DNA of 30,596 nucleotides from DASQFY01 sp036397815 (GTDB lineage: Bacteria; Chloroflexota; Limnocylindria; QHBO01): NCBI GenBank assembly GCA_036397815.1, contig DASWIE010000120.1, positions 1 through 30,596 on the forward strand, in the 5' to 3' direction. The notes under the pieces are model-generated. The model did not search any database. It saw only the letters and a program-made list of their open reading frames with translations, and was not told the origin of the DNA. Below are positions 15,255 to 23,420 of this stretch, one piece after another; the stretch's first letter is position 1, and each line of letters begins with the position of its first letter. The position numbers were made by a program, and so were the translations under genes.

Positions 15255-15697
15255 CGCCCCACCTCCTCGACCGCCGGGCCCACCTCGCTGACCATGGCCC
15301 GCACGATGTCGCTGGTCGACAGGATGCCGACCGGGGAGGCCCCATCGGGACCCACCACCACCAGCCGGTGCACGTGGTTGGCCTCCATCCGCTGGGCCGC
15401 ATCGGCGACGGTCGCGTCGGCGGCCACCGTCAGGGCCGGCGAGCTCATGAGGTGCCGCACCTTGAGCCCGCGCCAGCCGGCCCACAGCTGCTCGGTGGTT
15501 CGAGCGCGCACCATGTCGGTCTGGCTGACGACGCCGACCAGGGCGCCGGCCTCGTCGACCACCGGCAGGCCGTGGATCCGATGCTGCTCCAGGAGCATGG
15601 CGGCGTGGTGGAGCGGCTCGTCGTCGCGGACGAGGATCGGGTCGTAGGTCATGAGCTCGCCGACGGTCAGGCCGGTGGCCCCGCGCTGCGCGTTCAT
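15251..15697 (-). CDS. Two-CBS-domain protein embedded in the PFOR operon
   Basis: 148 residues, a CBS pair and nothing else. First domain: LTVGELMTYDPILVRDDEPL through LPVVDEAGALVGVVSQTDM; second: KVRHLMSSPALTVAADATVA through HRLVVVGPDGASPVGILSTS. Its ATG overlaps the stop of the upstream PFOR gene (ATGA, 15694-15697) and its stop overlaps the start of the downstream PFOR gene (ATGA, 15251-15254), so it is locked into the same translation unit. CBS pairs commonly bind adenosine nucleotides; here the protein could tune PFOR to energy charge or assist its assembly, which is inference. It is clearly similar to the CBS protein at 3506-3931, including the shared GVVSQTD block. Confidence 0.92.
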   Translation of the reverse strand: MNAQRGATGLTVGELMTYDPILVRDDEPLHHAAMLLEQHRIHGLPVVDEAGALVGVVSQTDMVRARTTEQLWAGWRGLKVRHLMSSPALTVAADATVADAAQRMEANHVHRLVVVGPDGASPVGILSTSDIVRAMVSEVGPAVEEVGR

Positions 15698-17661
15698 CGT
15701 GCTGCCTCCACGAGCGCTCCCGGTGTCACCACCGGCTTTAGGCCGGCAGCGATGCCTTCGGTGACGTTGATGACCGTGTCATACCCGGCGCCGATAACCG
15801 CCAGGTTTGCGTCGACGACCGCCTTCCCGCGCTTGCCGAAGAAGCGGCCGAGTCGGTCTCCGACGGCCGTCATGAGGGCGGCCCGATCGAGGCCGGCGCG
15901 CGCCGCGAACGGCGCCACACGCAGGAAGACCCCGGCGAGCGCCACGCCCTGCATCCGGACCTCGAGATCCCGACGCGGCGCATGGGACCGCGCCAGGCCG
16001 GCGGTGTCGAGCGCCCAGACCGCGATCGAGCGCGCCAGGATCTCGGCCCGCGCGTCGACCGGCAGGGCGGCCCAGATCGCCTCGGGGTCGGTGAGCGGGG
16101 TCTGGAGGAAGATCGCGCCGCCATCGGCCAGGCCGCGCAGCGGCTGGCCGTGACGGAAGGCCGCGACGTCGTGGAGGGCGACGAGCTCGACCTGCTCCAG
16201 CTCGGCATGCTGGTGGATCGGCTCATCGGCGATGGTCAGGTAGTAGGTGGTGGGCAGGCCCTTCTTCTCCGAGCCGTAGCGCGGATAGGCCTGCACGTGG
16301 AGACCGAACAGCTCGCCGACCAGGGTCGCCACCAGCTTGTTGGTCGTCACCGAGCCGAAGCCGCCGATCGAGTGGCCGCGCAGGCTGAAGGCGCCCTGCG
16401 GCCGCAGCTCGACCGGCTGCCGCTCGAGTGCCAGCGGATGGCGGACGCCGAGGACAGCGTGGCGACGTCGACGCACCTCGTCGGCATCGGCGAGCCAGTC
16501 GAATACCGCAAGGAGGTCGCCCGCCGCCACGTCGCGCGAGCCAAGCCCGGCGGATGCGGACACGACCTTCGGGACGTGGCCGCCGTCGGCGGCGCGGTCG
16601 GCCAGCGCGGCCTTCAGCTCACGGGTGAGCGGGTTGTCGTGTGCAGCGGGCTCATCGGTGCGCTCCACGACCGCGACTGCTGTCGCCCGGCCGAGAGCCT
16701 CGGAGAGCTCCTCGGCGGGGAAGGGACGGAAGGCGGTCACGGCCACGGCTCCCACCCGGCGCCCCTGGTGCCGCAGATGATCGACCACGGCGACTGCCGT
16801 ATCGGCGATGGTCCCCATCGCCACGAGCACATGCTCCGCGTCGTCGGTGCGATACGCGTCGATCAGCCCATGCGACCGCCCGGTCAAGCGCGCCCACTCG
16901 TCCATCGCCTCCCGCAGCTCGGTGGCGAGGACCTCGTAGAAGGCGCGCTGGCCGATACGGCCCTTCATGTACGAGTCCTGGTTCTGGACGACGCCGGTCA
17001 TCAGCGCCTCGGCGGGCTCGAAGTAGTTCCGCAGCCGGTCGCGCGGATCCCCGACGAACTCGCGGAGCAGCTCGTCCTCGGGAAGGAGGGCATTCTCCAG
17101 GGTGTGCGTGGTGAGGAATCCGTCCTGCGCCACGAGAAACGGCGTCTCGCTGGCCTCGGCGGCACGGTGGGCGATGGCCGTCAGGTCAACCGCCTCCTGT
17201 GGATTCCTGGCGAACAGAATGCCCCAGCCGGTGTCGGCGACACCCATGACGTCGTCATGACCGGCGTGGATGTTGAGCCCCTGGCTGGTGAGCGCTCGCG
17301 CCCCGACGTGGAACACGGCGGGCAGCCGCTTGCCGGCGATGACGTAGAGGACTTCCTTCATGAGGATCAGGCCTTGCCCGGCGGTGAAGTTCGTGACCCG
17401 GCCGCCGGCGAGCGCGAACCCCTCTGCCGCCGACGCCGAAGAGTGCTCCGACTCCGGCTCGATGAAGGTCAACGGCGTGCCCCACAGGTTGGCCCGCCCG
17501 TCGGCCACGGCAGCCTGGTAGATGGCGGCCATCGTCGTCGAGGGCGTTATCGGGTAGGCGCAGGCACCTTCGCTGATGCGCACCTCGACATGGGCGATCG
17601 CCTCCGAGCCATCGACGATCGCGGGAATGCCCGGGAAGCGCACCGCGTTCGAGCTGCTCAT
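15694..17661 (-). CDS. Pyruvate:ferredoxin oxidoreductase, N-terminal half (alpha + gamma domains)
   Basis: 655 residues matching domains I-III of PFOR/NifJ. Residues ~13-250 form the pyrimidine-binding domain with the signature GACAYPITPSTTM (32-44), FIEPESEHSSASAAEGFALAG and SQGLNIHAGHDDV. A transketolase C-terminal-like domain (~285-380) contains VAVTAFRPFPAEELSEAL and VVERTDEP. The last ~220 residues are the gamma domain with LRGHSIGGFGSVTTNKLVA, a PRYGSEKKGLPTTYYLTI segment and the end ANLAVIGAGYDTVINVTEGI. It functions with the gene product at 13512-15254. ATG 17661 was chosen because homology begins about ten residues later and the upstream part of the frame is not protein-like. There is no clear ribosome-binding site; a long stem-loop ends 11 bases upstream. 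Confidence 0.93.
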   Translation of the reverse strand: MSSSNAVRFPGIPAIVDGSEAIAHVEVRISEGACAYPITPSTTMAAIYQAAVADGRANLWGTPLTFIEPESEHSSASAAEGFALAGGRVTNFTAGQGLILMKEVLYVIAGKRLPAVFHVGARALTSQGLNIHAGHDDVMGVADTGWGILFARNPQEAVDLTAIAHRAAEASETPFLVAQDGFLTTHTLENALLPEDELLREFVGDPRDRLRNYFEPAEALMTGVVQNQDSYMKGRIGQRAFYEVLATELREAMDEWARLTGRSHGLIDAYRTDDAEHVLVAMGTIADTAVAVVDHLRHQGRRVGAVAVTAFRPFPAEELSEALGRATAVAVVERTDEPAAHDNPLTRELKAALADRAADGGHVPKVVSASAGLGSRDVAAGDLLAVFDWLADADEVRRRRHAVLGVRHPLALERQPVELRPQGAFSLRGHSIGGFGSVTTNKLVATLVGELFGLHVQAYPRYGSEKKGLPTTYYLTIADEPIHQHAELEQVELVALHDVAAFRHGQPLRGLADGGAIFLQTPLTDPEAIWAALPVDARAEILARSIAVWALDTAGLARSHAPRRDLEVRMQGVALAGVFLRVAPFAARAGLDRAALMTAVGDRLGRFFGKRGKAVVDANLAVIGAGYDTVINVTEGIAAGLKPVVTPGALVEAAR

Positions 17662-17672
17662 GCACCGATGCT

Positions 17673-17753
17673 GGCGGGATTCGCGCCGAGCGACGAGGGG
17701 CCAGGAGACCGAAATGGGCGGGCCGTTTGGCACTCGTCGCCGCGAATGCTGCC
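17673..17753 (-). repeat. Long imperfect inverted repeat in the PFOR leader
   Basis: The left arm 17673-17697 pairs with the right arm 17733-17753: eight base pairs (GCGACGAG 17690-17697 with CTCGTCGC 17733-17740), a 4-base bulge (17686-17689), seven more (ATTCGCG 17679-17685 with CGCGAAT 17741-17747), one mismatch and about five further pairs including one G-U. The loop is 35 bases. It nearly fills the 105-base gap between the CoA-transferase stop and the PFOR start. No T-run follows on the minus strand, so it is not a standard terminator. Confidence 0.6.
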
Positions 17754-17766
17754 GTTGAGCAGACGG

Positions 17767-19044
17767 CTACGCGTCCAGGTGATACCTGCGTTGCGCGTCG
17801 TATCTCAGCTCGTCGCGGAAGTCGGGATGGGCGATCGCGATCAGCGCGTGAGCGCGCTCCCGCACGCTGCGGCCGAAGAGCTCGGCGACGCCATACTCGG
17901 TGGCCACCGTTCGGACGTGCGCTCGGCTCGTCACGACGCCAGCACCCTCCGCAAGCACCCCGCAGATGCGCGACACGCTGCCACCGGCAGCCGTCGATGG
18001 GAGGGCGATAATCGCCCGGCCCTCCTCCGCCATCGCGGCGCCGCGCATGAAGTCCATCTGCCCGCCGACCCCGGAGTAGAAGCGGGTGCCGATCGAGTCG
18101 GCGGAAACCTGCCCGGTGAGGTCAATGGCGATCGCTGAGTTGATCGCCACCATCCGTCGGAAGCGGCGAATCACCGCAGTGTCGTTGGTGTAGTCGACTG
18201 GTCGCATCTCGACCAGCGGGTTGTCGTTGACGAACCGGTACAGCCGGCGACTCCCGATCATGAACGCCGAGACGATCTTGCCCCGATTGATCTCCTTGGC
18301 CGCCCCGGTGAGGGCGCCCGACTCGACGAGGTCGAGGATCACGTCCGTGAACATCTCGGTATGGGCGCCCAGGTCACGCTTGTCACGCAGGGCGAGCCCC
18401 ACAGCCGCGGGGATGGAGCCGATCCCCATCTGAAGCGTGGCGCCATCGGGGACCAGTTCGGCGACGTACCCGCCGATGCGACCGGCGACCTCGTCGATCG
18501 GTGGATCGGCATGCTCGTACGGCGGAACATCGACCTCGACCGCCATGTCGATCTCGGAGACGTGGACGAAGCTGTCGCCGAGGGTGCGTGGCACCGCGGC
18601 ATTGAGCTGGGCGATCACAGTGCGGGCCGAGCGGATGGCGGACAGGGTCGCGTCGATCGAGGTGCCGAGCGAGCAGAAGCCGTGCTCATCTGGCCGCGTG
18701 ACGTTGATCAGCACCGCGTCGAGGGGCAGGACCCCGGTGCGGAACAGCTCGGGAACATCGGACAGGAAGACCGGCACGTAATCGGCACGACCCTCGTTGA
18801 CAGCGTCGCGGGCATTCGCGCCGATGAACAGCGCTCGGTGCCGGAAGTGTCCCGCCATCTGTGGCGCGAGGTGCGGTCCCGGCCCCTCGGTGTGGAAGTG
18901 CACGATGCCGACCCCATCCAGCTCCGGTGCGCGGCGCACCAGGGCGTCCAGGAGCACGGAGGGCGTCGCCGCACCGCCGTGCACGAAGACCTGCTGGCCG
19001 GAGCTGACTCCCGCCACCGCGTCGTCTGCGCTCACGATCCGCAT
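17767..19044 (-). CDS. Acetyl-CoA hydrolase/transferase family CoA-transferase
   Basis: 425 residues, usual for the 4-hydroxybutyrate/acetate/succinate CoA-transferase family. The N-terminal domain has GQQVFVHGGAATPSVLLDAL and a NVTRPDEHGFCSLG block. The catalytic Glu is probably E230 in AHTEMFTDVILDLVESGAL, where it forms the glutamyl-CoA thioester. The CoA-site signature GVGGQMDFMRGA is at 326-337, followed by IIALPSTAAGGSVSRI. It moves CoA between acyl-CoA and a free acid, for example acetyl-CoA plus succinate, or 4-hydroxybutyrate; the acid cannot be told from sequence. It lies nine bases after the malic-enzyme stop, in one transcript, which suggests a role in disposing of or recapturing acetyl-CoA next to PFOR. 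Confidence 0.92.
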   Translation of the reverse strand: MRIVSADDAVAGVSSGQQVFVHGGAATPSVLLDALVRRAPELDGVGIVHFHTEGPGPHLAPQMAGHFRHRALFIGANARDAVNEGRADYVPVFLSDVPELFRTGVLPLDAVLINVTRPDEHGFCSLGTSIDATLSAIRSARTVIAQLNAAVPRTLGDSFVHVSEIDMAVEVDVPPYEHADPPIDEVAGRIGGYVAELVPDGATLQMGIGSIPAAVGLALRDKRDLGAHTEMFTDVILDLVESGALTGAAKEINRGKIVSAFMIGSRRLYRFVNDNPLVEMRPVDYTNDTAVIRRFRRMVAINSAIAIDLTGQVSADSIGTRFYSGVGGQMDFMRGAAMAEEGRAIIALPSTAAGGSVSRICGVLAEGAGVVTSRAHVRTVATEYGVAELFGRSVRERAHALIAIAHPDFRDELRYDAQRRYHLDA

Positions 19045-19053
19045 GGGTCGAGT

Positions 19054-20772
19054 CTACGCAGGGCGATACGGCGCGTATTCCGGTAGCCACGTGGCCGCGT
19101 CGATCGCAGCCTCGACCTCCTCATCGGCGATGTAGCGCCCAAACCCGGAGTCGCGTGCCTCGCGCACCACGGCGCAGGCGATCGATCGGGCCAGGACCGA
19201 CAGGTCGCCGATGGGTGGGAACAGCATTCCGCCCGCCAATCGGTCCGCCGTAACCGATGCAGCCAGTGCTCGGGCGGCGGCGAGCAGCATCCCGTCAGTC
19301 ACCTCACGTGCCTCGGCGACGATGGCGCCGAGGCCCAGGCCGGGGAAGATGAACGCGTTGTTGCCCTGTCCCACAGGGCGTGGCTGTCCGTCGACCATGA
19401 CCGGCTCGAACGGGCTGCCGGTGGCCAGCAGCGCGCGGCCGTCGCTCCAGGCGAAGGCGTCGGTTGGCGTCACCTCGCAGGCGGTGGCTGGATTCGAGAG
19501 CGCCATCACGACCGGGCGATCCGTGACGCGGGCCAGGGCCCGAATGGCGGCTTCGTCGAAGCGACCCTGCACTGCGGTGATCCCGATCAGCACGTGCGGG
19601 CGCCAGAACTCGATCGCGTCCGCCAGCTCCATCCGTCCCTCGGCGGCGAGCAGCGCGGCAGGGACACCTCCGGCGTCGAGCGCGAATTCGGCCTTCTCGT
19701 CGGTCAGTTCGCGTCCGGTGTGGATCAGCCCCTCATGATCGACCATCGCAATCGCGGCGGGCGAGGCAGCGTCCGCATCTGCCGAGCCCTGTCGCAGCAT
19801 CCGGGCGATCCCGATGCCCGCGGCACCGGCCCCGACAACGAGGTACCGGAGGCGAGCCGGCGGGAGATCCAGCAGCCGCGAGGCGGCCAGCACGCCGGCC
19901 AGCACCGTTGCGCCCGTGCCCTGGATGTCGTCGTTGAAGCTGGGCAGCCGGTGGCGGTAGCGGGCCAGGAGGTGGAGCGCGTTGGCGCCCTTGAAATCCT
20001 CCCACTGGAGAACCGCGCGTGGGAATGTGGCCTGCACGGCTTCCACGAAGCGCTCCACGAATTCCTGGTAGGCGGGGCCGCGCAGTCGCGGTGCTCGGTG
20101 GCCCACGTACAGCGGATCCCCAAGCAGGCCAGGGTGATCGGTCCCCACGTCGAGCGACACCGGGAGGATGGAGGCGGGGTGCAGGCCGGCCGCGGCGGCG
20201 TAGATCGCGAGCTTGCCGACCGGAATGCCCATGCCGCCGGCGCCCTGGTCGCCAAGCCCCAGGATCCGCTCGTTGTCGGTGGCGACGATGAGGCGGACCT
20301 CGCGCGAGGCTGCGTTGCTCAGGAGCAATGGCATCCGATCGAGGTCGGCCGGCGTGAGCCAGAGCCCGCGCGCCCGGCGGAAGATGTGGCTGAACTCCTG
20401 GCAGGCTCGACCGACCGTGGGCGTGTAGACCACCGGCATCAGCTCCTCGAGGTTGTCGCGCAGCAGACGATGAAAGAGCGTCTCGTTCCGATCCTGGAGC
20501 GCTGCCAGCCCGATGTAGCGCTCCAGGTCATCGGCCTTGCGCCGTACGTGCTCGAGCTCGAGTCGGACCTGCTCCTCGATCGTCAGCACCCGGGGTGGTA
20601 GCAGGCCATGCAATCCGAATGCGTTCCGCTCGTCATCGCTGAAGGCGGTGTCCTTGTTGAGGACCCTGTCGGCCAGCAGCGCGGAGCCGCGCAGAGCGAC
20701 GCTCATCGGCTGTGGGTCCACCGACGGGGTCCTGGGCGGCAGCGGCTGAGGGCTGGGCCCGATCGAACTCAT
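19054..20772 (-). CDS. Malic enzyme, large NAD(P)-dependent form
   Basis: 572 residues, the length of SfcA/MaeA-type and eukaryotic malic enzymes rather than the phosphotransacetylase-fused form. Visible elements: NAFGLHGLLPP near the N-terminus, the Tyr motif MPVVYTPTVGRACQEFS (catalytic Tyr116), ATDNERILGLGDQGAGGMGI with catalytic Lys187 just after, the metal triad E258/D259 (QWEDFKGANA) and D281 (FNDDIQGTGA), the Rossmann loop VVGAGAAGIGI (312-322), and MALSNPATACE plus GQGNNAFIFPGLGLG near the C-terminus. It converts malate to pyruvate and CO2 with production of NADH or NADPH; the cofactor cannot be assigned by eye. The ATG at 20772 gives a normal N-terminus; frame-open sequence upstream is short and non-conserved. 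Confidence 0.95.
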   Translation of the reverse strand: MSSIGPSPQPLPPRTPSVDPQPMSVALRGSALLADRVLNKDTAFSDDERNAFGLHGLLPPRVLTIEEQVRLELEHVRRKADDLERYIGLAALQDRNETLFHRLLRDNLEELMPVVYTPTVGRACQEFSHIFRRARGLWLTPADLDRMPLLLSNAASREVRLIVATDNERILGLGDQGAGGMGIPVGKLAIYAAAAGLHPASILPVSLDVGTDHPGLLGDPLYVGHRAPRLRGPAYQEFVERFVEAVQATFPRAVLQWEDFKGANALHLLARYRHRLPSFNDDIQGTGATVLAGVLAASRLLDLPPARLRYLVVGAGAAGIGIARMLRQGSADADAASPAAIAMVDHEGLIHTGRELTDEKAEFALDAGGVPAALLAAEGRMELADAIEFWRPHVLIGITAVQGRFDEAAIRALARVTDRPVVMALSNPATACEVTPTDAFAWSDGRALLATGSPFEPVMVDGQPRPVGQGNNAFIFPGLGLGAIVAEAREVTDGMLLAAARALAASVTADRLAGGMLFPPIGDLSVLARSIACAVVREARDSGFGRYIADEEVEAAIDAATWLPEYAPYRPA

Positions 20773-20854
20773 GTCGGCCAGCCTGTCTCCCTTGAGGGTC
20801 GCCGGCCAGTGCCATTCGGACAACCCCCGCCTGCCAATCGGCCCTCAATTCGGC

Positions 20855-22099
20855 TCAGGACATCCTCTCGACGGCCATCGCCACGGAGCCGCCTCCGCCG
20901 AGGCACAGCGTCGCCAGACCGTAGCGACCTTGGCGCCTCTCGAGCTCGTGGAGGAGCGTCGCCATGATCCGAGCTCCGCTCGCCCCGATCGGGTGACCCA
21001 GGGCGATGGCACCACCATTCACGTTGACCCGATCCCAATCAAAACCCAGCTCGCGACCATCGGCCAACGTCTGGGCGGCGAACGCCTCGTTGATCTCGAT
21101 CAGGTCGAACGCCTCAATCGGGAGCTCGATCCGGTCGAGCAGGTGGCGGACACCTTCGACGGGAGCCAGAAAGAGCCATTTCGGCGCAACCTCCGCCTGT
21201 GCGTAGCCGATGATCCGCGCGAGCGGCTTCAGGCCCAGTCGCTCCACGGCGCGCTCCGAAGCGACGACCGTGGCGGCCGCGCCGTCCGTGATCCCGGGTG
21301 CGTTGCCGGCGGTGACCGTGCCTTCGGTCGCGTCTCCGCGATCCTCGCCCGCTGGGAGTGGGAAGACGGGCTTGAGCCGCGCGAGCGCCTCGGCACTCGA
21401 GTCCCGGCGAGGGCCCTCATCGATAATCACTACCGTCTCGCGGCCCTTGGCGTCGCGGACGGTGACCGGCGCCGTCTCGGCTTCGAACCGCCCGCCGTCG
21501 ATCGCCGCGATCGCCTTCTGGTGGCTGGAGAGCGCGAACGCGTCCTGATCGGAACGGCTGACATGGTCGCTGATCGCAACCCGCTCCGCATGAGTGCCCA
21601 TGTGACAGTCCTCGAACGCGCACCACAGACCGTCCTGAACTGCTGCGTCGATGAGCTGGCCGTTGCCGAGTCGATAGCCGAAGCGGGCAGCCGGCAGGAG
21701 GTACGGCGCACCATTCATCGATTCCATCCCGCCGGCGATGGCCAAGTCGGCATCCCCAGCCCGGATCTCGGCCGCCGCCAGCATGATCGCCTTGAGCCCC
21801 GAGCCGCAGACCCGATTGATCGTGGTCGCGCTGGTCGAGTCCGGGAGGCCGGCCCGCAGGGCGGCCTGTCGCGCGGGCGCCTGCCCGGCGCCCGCCTGCA
21901 GTACCTGGCCCATAAGGACCTCGTCGATCGGCGTTCCTTCGGGCAGCCCTGCCCGCTCGACGGCGGCGCGGATGGCGACACCACCCAGCTCGACCGCCGG
22001 CACCGAGGCCAGCGCGCCACCGAATTTGCCGATCGGGGTGCGCGCGGCGCTGACGATGTAGACGTGCCCGTTTCGGCCAGCAGGATCCGTGTCAGCCAT
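20855..22099 (-). CDS. phaA: Acetyl-CoA C-acetyltransferase (thiolase), PHB pathway
   Basis: 414 residues. N-terminus VYIVSAARTPIGKFGGALAS, catalytic Cys98 in INRVCGSGLKAIM, His369 in NVNGGAIALGHPIGASG and the second Cys399 in LCLGGGGSVAMAVE are all in place. EINEAFAAQ is also present. Condenses two acetyl-CoA to acetoacetyl-CoA (biosynthetic type II thiolase). The GAGGTGA ribosome-binding site fixes the start; the phaB stop is 22 bases upstream. It lies between phaB and the malic-enzyme gene on one strand, so acetyl-CoA supply and PHB precursor formation are genetically linked. Confidence 0.96.
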   Translation of the reverse strand: MADTDPAGRNGHVYIVSAARTPIGKFGGALASVPAVELGGVAIRAAVERAGLPEGTPIDEVLMGQVLQAGAGQAPARQAALRAGLPDSTSATTINRVCGSGLKAIMLAAAEIRAGDADLAIAGGMESMNGAPYLLPAARFGYRLGNGQLIDAAVQDGLWCAFEDCHMGTHAERVAISDHVSRSDQDAFALSSHQKAIAAIDGGRFEAETAPVTVRDAKGRETVVIIDEGPRRDSSAEALARLKPVFPLPAGEDRGDATEGTVTAGNAPGITDGAAATVVASERAVERLGLKPLARIIGYAQAEVAPKWLFLAPVEGVRHLLDRIELPIEAFDLIEINEAFAAQTLADGRELGFDWDRVNVNGGAIALGHPIGASGARIMATLLHELERRQGRYGLATLCLGGGGSVAMAVERMS

Positions 22100-22121
22100 C
22101 GTGATTCACCTCGCTTCTCGA

Positions 22122-22877
22122 TTAGGTGTACAACCCGCCGTCGATCGCAACCACCTGGCCGGTGATGTAGCCACCGTGGGTAACGAGGAACAACACCACC
22201 CCGGCGATCTCTTCCGGCCGACCGAACCGTCCCATCGGAATCTTCTCGAGGATGCGAGCCCGGACCTCGTCCGGCATCGCCGCGATCATCTCGGTCTCGA
22301 TGAAGCCCGGCGCGATTGCGTTGACGGTGACACCCTTGCGGGCAAGTTCCAGGGCCGCTGACTTGGTGAAGCCGATGATCCCAGCCTTGGCGGCCGCGTA
22401 GTTGGCCTGGCCGAAATTGCCGTGAACGCCGATCACGGAACTGATATTCACGATCCGACCATAGCCCGCCTCGACCATGTGGGGGACGACACGTGCAGTC
22501 AGGTGGAAGACGCTGCTGAGGTTCGTCTGAAGGACGGCATCCCACTCCTCGCGCGACATCTTGGCCACCGTCCGATCGCGTGTGATGCCCGCGTTGTTGA
22601 CGAGCACGTCGATCCTGCCGAAGCGGTCGACGACGCTGGCAACCATCGGCTCGACCGCCTCGGGAACCCTGACGTCGCAGCCGATTGCAAACGACTGGCC
22701 GCCGAACCCGGCTATCTCGGCTGCGACCTCCTCAGCCGCCTCGACGTTGTGGGCGTAGCCAACCGCCACGGACGCCCCGTGGCGTCCGAGCTCGAGTGCG
22801 ATCGCCCGGCCGATGCCGCGCGATGCGCCCGTCACAAGGCAGGCCTTGCCTTTCAGCTCAGCCATCGCTTCAGCCAT
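22122..22877 (-). CDS. phaB: Acetoacetyl-CoA reductase (PhaB/FabG-type SDR)
   Basis: 251-residue short-chain dehydrogenase. Cofactor loop T16-GASRGIG, NNAG at 94-97, catalytic Ser147 (NISSVIGVHG), Tyr160 and Lys164 (YAAAK), and C-terminal DGGLYT. The family also includes 3-oxoacyl-ACP reductase FabG; the PhaB call rests on the PhaA and phasin neighbours and on the VIGVHGNFGQANY stretch, similar to known acetoacetyl-CoA reductases. It would use NADPH to make (R)-3-hydroxybutyryl-CoA. The start at 22877 has GAGGAGGC at good spacing; an inner ATG at 22865 is less well placed. Confidence 0.9.
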   Translation of the reverse strand: MAEAMAELKGKACLVTGASRGIGRAIALELGRHGASVAVGYAHNVEAAEEVAAEIAGFGGQSFAIGCDVRVPEAVEPMVASVVDRFGRIDVLVNNAGITRDRTVAKMSREEWDAVLQTNLSSVFHLTARVVPHMVEAGYGRIVNISSVIGVHGNFGQANYAAAKAGIIGFTKSAALELARKGVTVNAIAPGFIETEMIAAMPDEVRARILEKIPMGRFGRPEEIAGVVLFLVTHGGYITGQVVAIDGGLYT

Positions 22878-22958
22878 CGCTGAGGCCTCCTCACTCGGGC
22901 CAGGCACGGCTCCCCCAGCCGGCGGCCCCCGCCGGTCCACGCGCTGGCCGCCGACCGT

Positions 22959-23351
22959 TCAACGTCCGCCCGGTTCGGTCGCCTTTTCGGCCGCCTTGAC
23001 GGCAGCATGCCAACTCTCGAGCGTCGCGCGCTGCGTCTGCTTGACGAGCGCGGTGAACTGCTCAGCCGCCTGGCGATTACCCTTCACTCCCAGATCGAAC
23101 AGCCCCAGGCCGGCGCCGATGGCGGCATTCTGCGCGTCAAACGCGGCCTTGAGCGTCGCCTCGCTCTGCGTCGACCAGGTGCCGAGCAGGTCGCGACCGA
23201 GCGTGTTGGACTCATCGAAGTATGAGCGAGCGGCCTCGATCGAGGCCTTCGCGTTTTCCGTGCTGCGGCGGGCGGCCTCGGCGGCCACCCGGGTGGCTTC
23301 CGCAACAGCGGCGGCTGCCGCCTCGCGCAGCTCGTTCGTGGTGGTGGACAT
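22959..23351 (-). CDS. Phasin-family protein
   Basis: 130 residues, nearly all predicted amphipathic helix and very rich in Ala, Glu and Lys. The pattern EAARSYFDESNTLGRDLLGT followed by ATLKAAFDAQNAAIGAGLGL, and EQFTALVKQTQRATLESWHA, is typical of granule-coating phasins. Such proteins cover polyhydroxyalkanoate granules and control their size and number. GAAGGAG precedes the ATG at normal spacing. The gene starts the 17-kb minus-strand series and is driven by a near-consensus promoter overlapping a palindrome (23402-23437). Sequence similarity is low within this family, so the call depends partly on PHA neighbours. Confidence 0.85.
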   Translation of the reverse strand: MSTTTNELREAAAAAVAEATRVAAEAARRSTENAKASIEAARSYFDESNTLGRDLLGTWSTQSEATLKAAFDAQNAAIGAGLGLFDLGVKGNRQAAEQFTALVKQTQRATLESWHAAVKAAEKATEPGGR

Positions 23352-23401
23352 CGCGGACTCCTTCGTCTATGATCGTGTCGCCTCTATGGGCGCACGCGTT
23401 C

Positions 23402-23420
23402 TAAGTGCATCATGCATTTA
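23402..23420. promoter_or_regulatory. Palindromic operator in the phasin/padR intergenic region
   Basis: TAAGTGCAT-C-ATGCATTTA: a 19-base palindrome with 8 of 9 positions symmetrical, in the 116-base gap between the divergent phasin and PadR genes. AT-rich palindromes with ATGCAT/TGCAT arms are typical PadR-family targets. It covers the -10 box of the phasin promoter. The likely ligand is the PadR protein encoded next door, which would then repress phasin and possibly its own gene. Confidence 0.6.

Noticed and set aside
15982..18138. 718-codon open frame on the plus strand opposite PFOR and the CoA-transferase
   Set aside because: It is the reverse complement of two well-supported genes and has low-complexity Arg/Gly/His-rich composition; typical of high-GC antisense frames. 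The same holds for long plus-strand frames at 8970-10205, 11946-12980, 14211-15647, 19594-20601 and 20771-22165.
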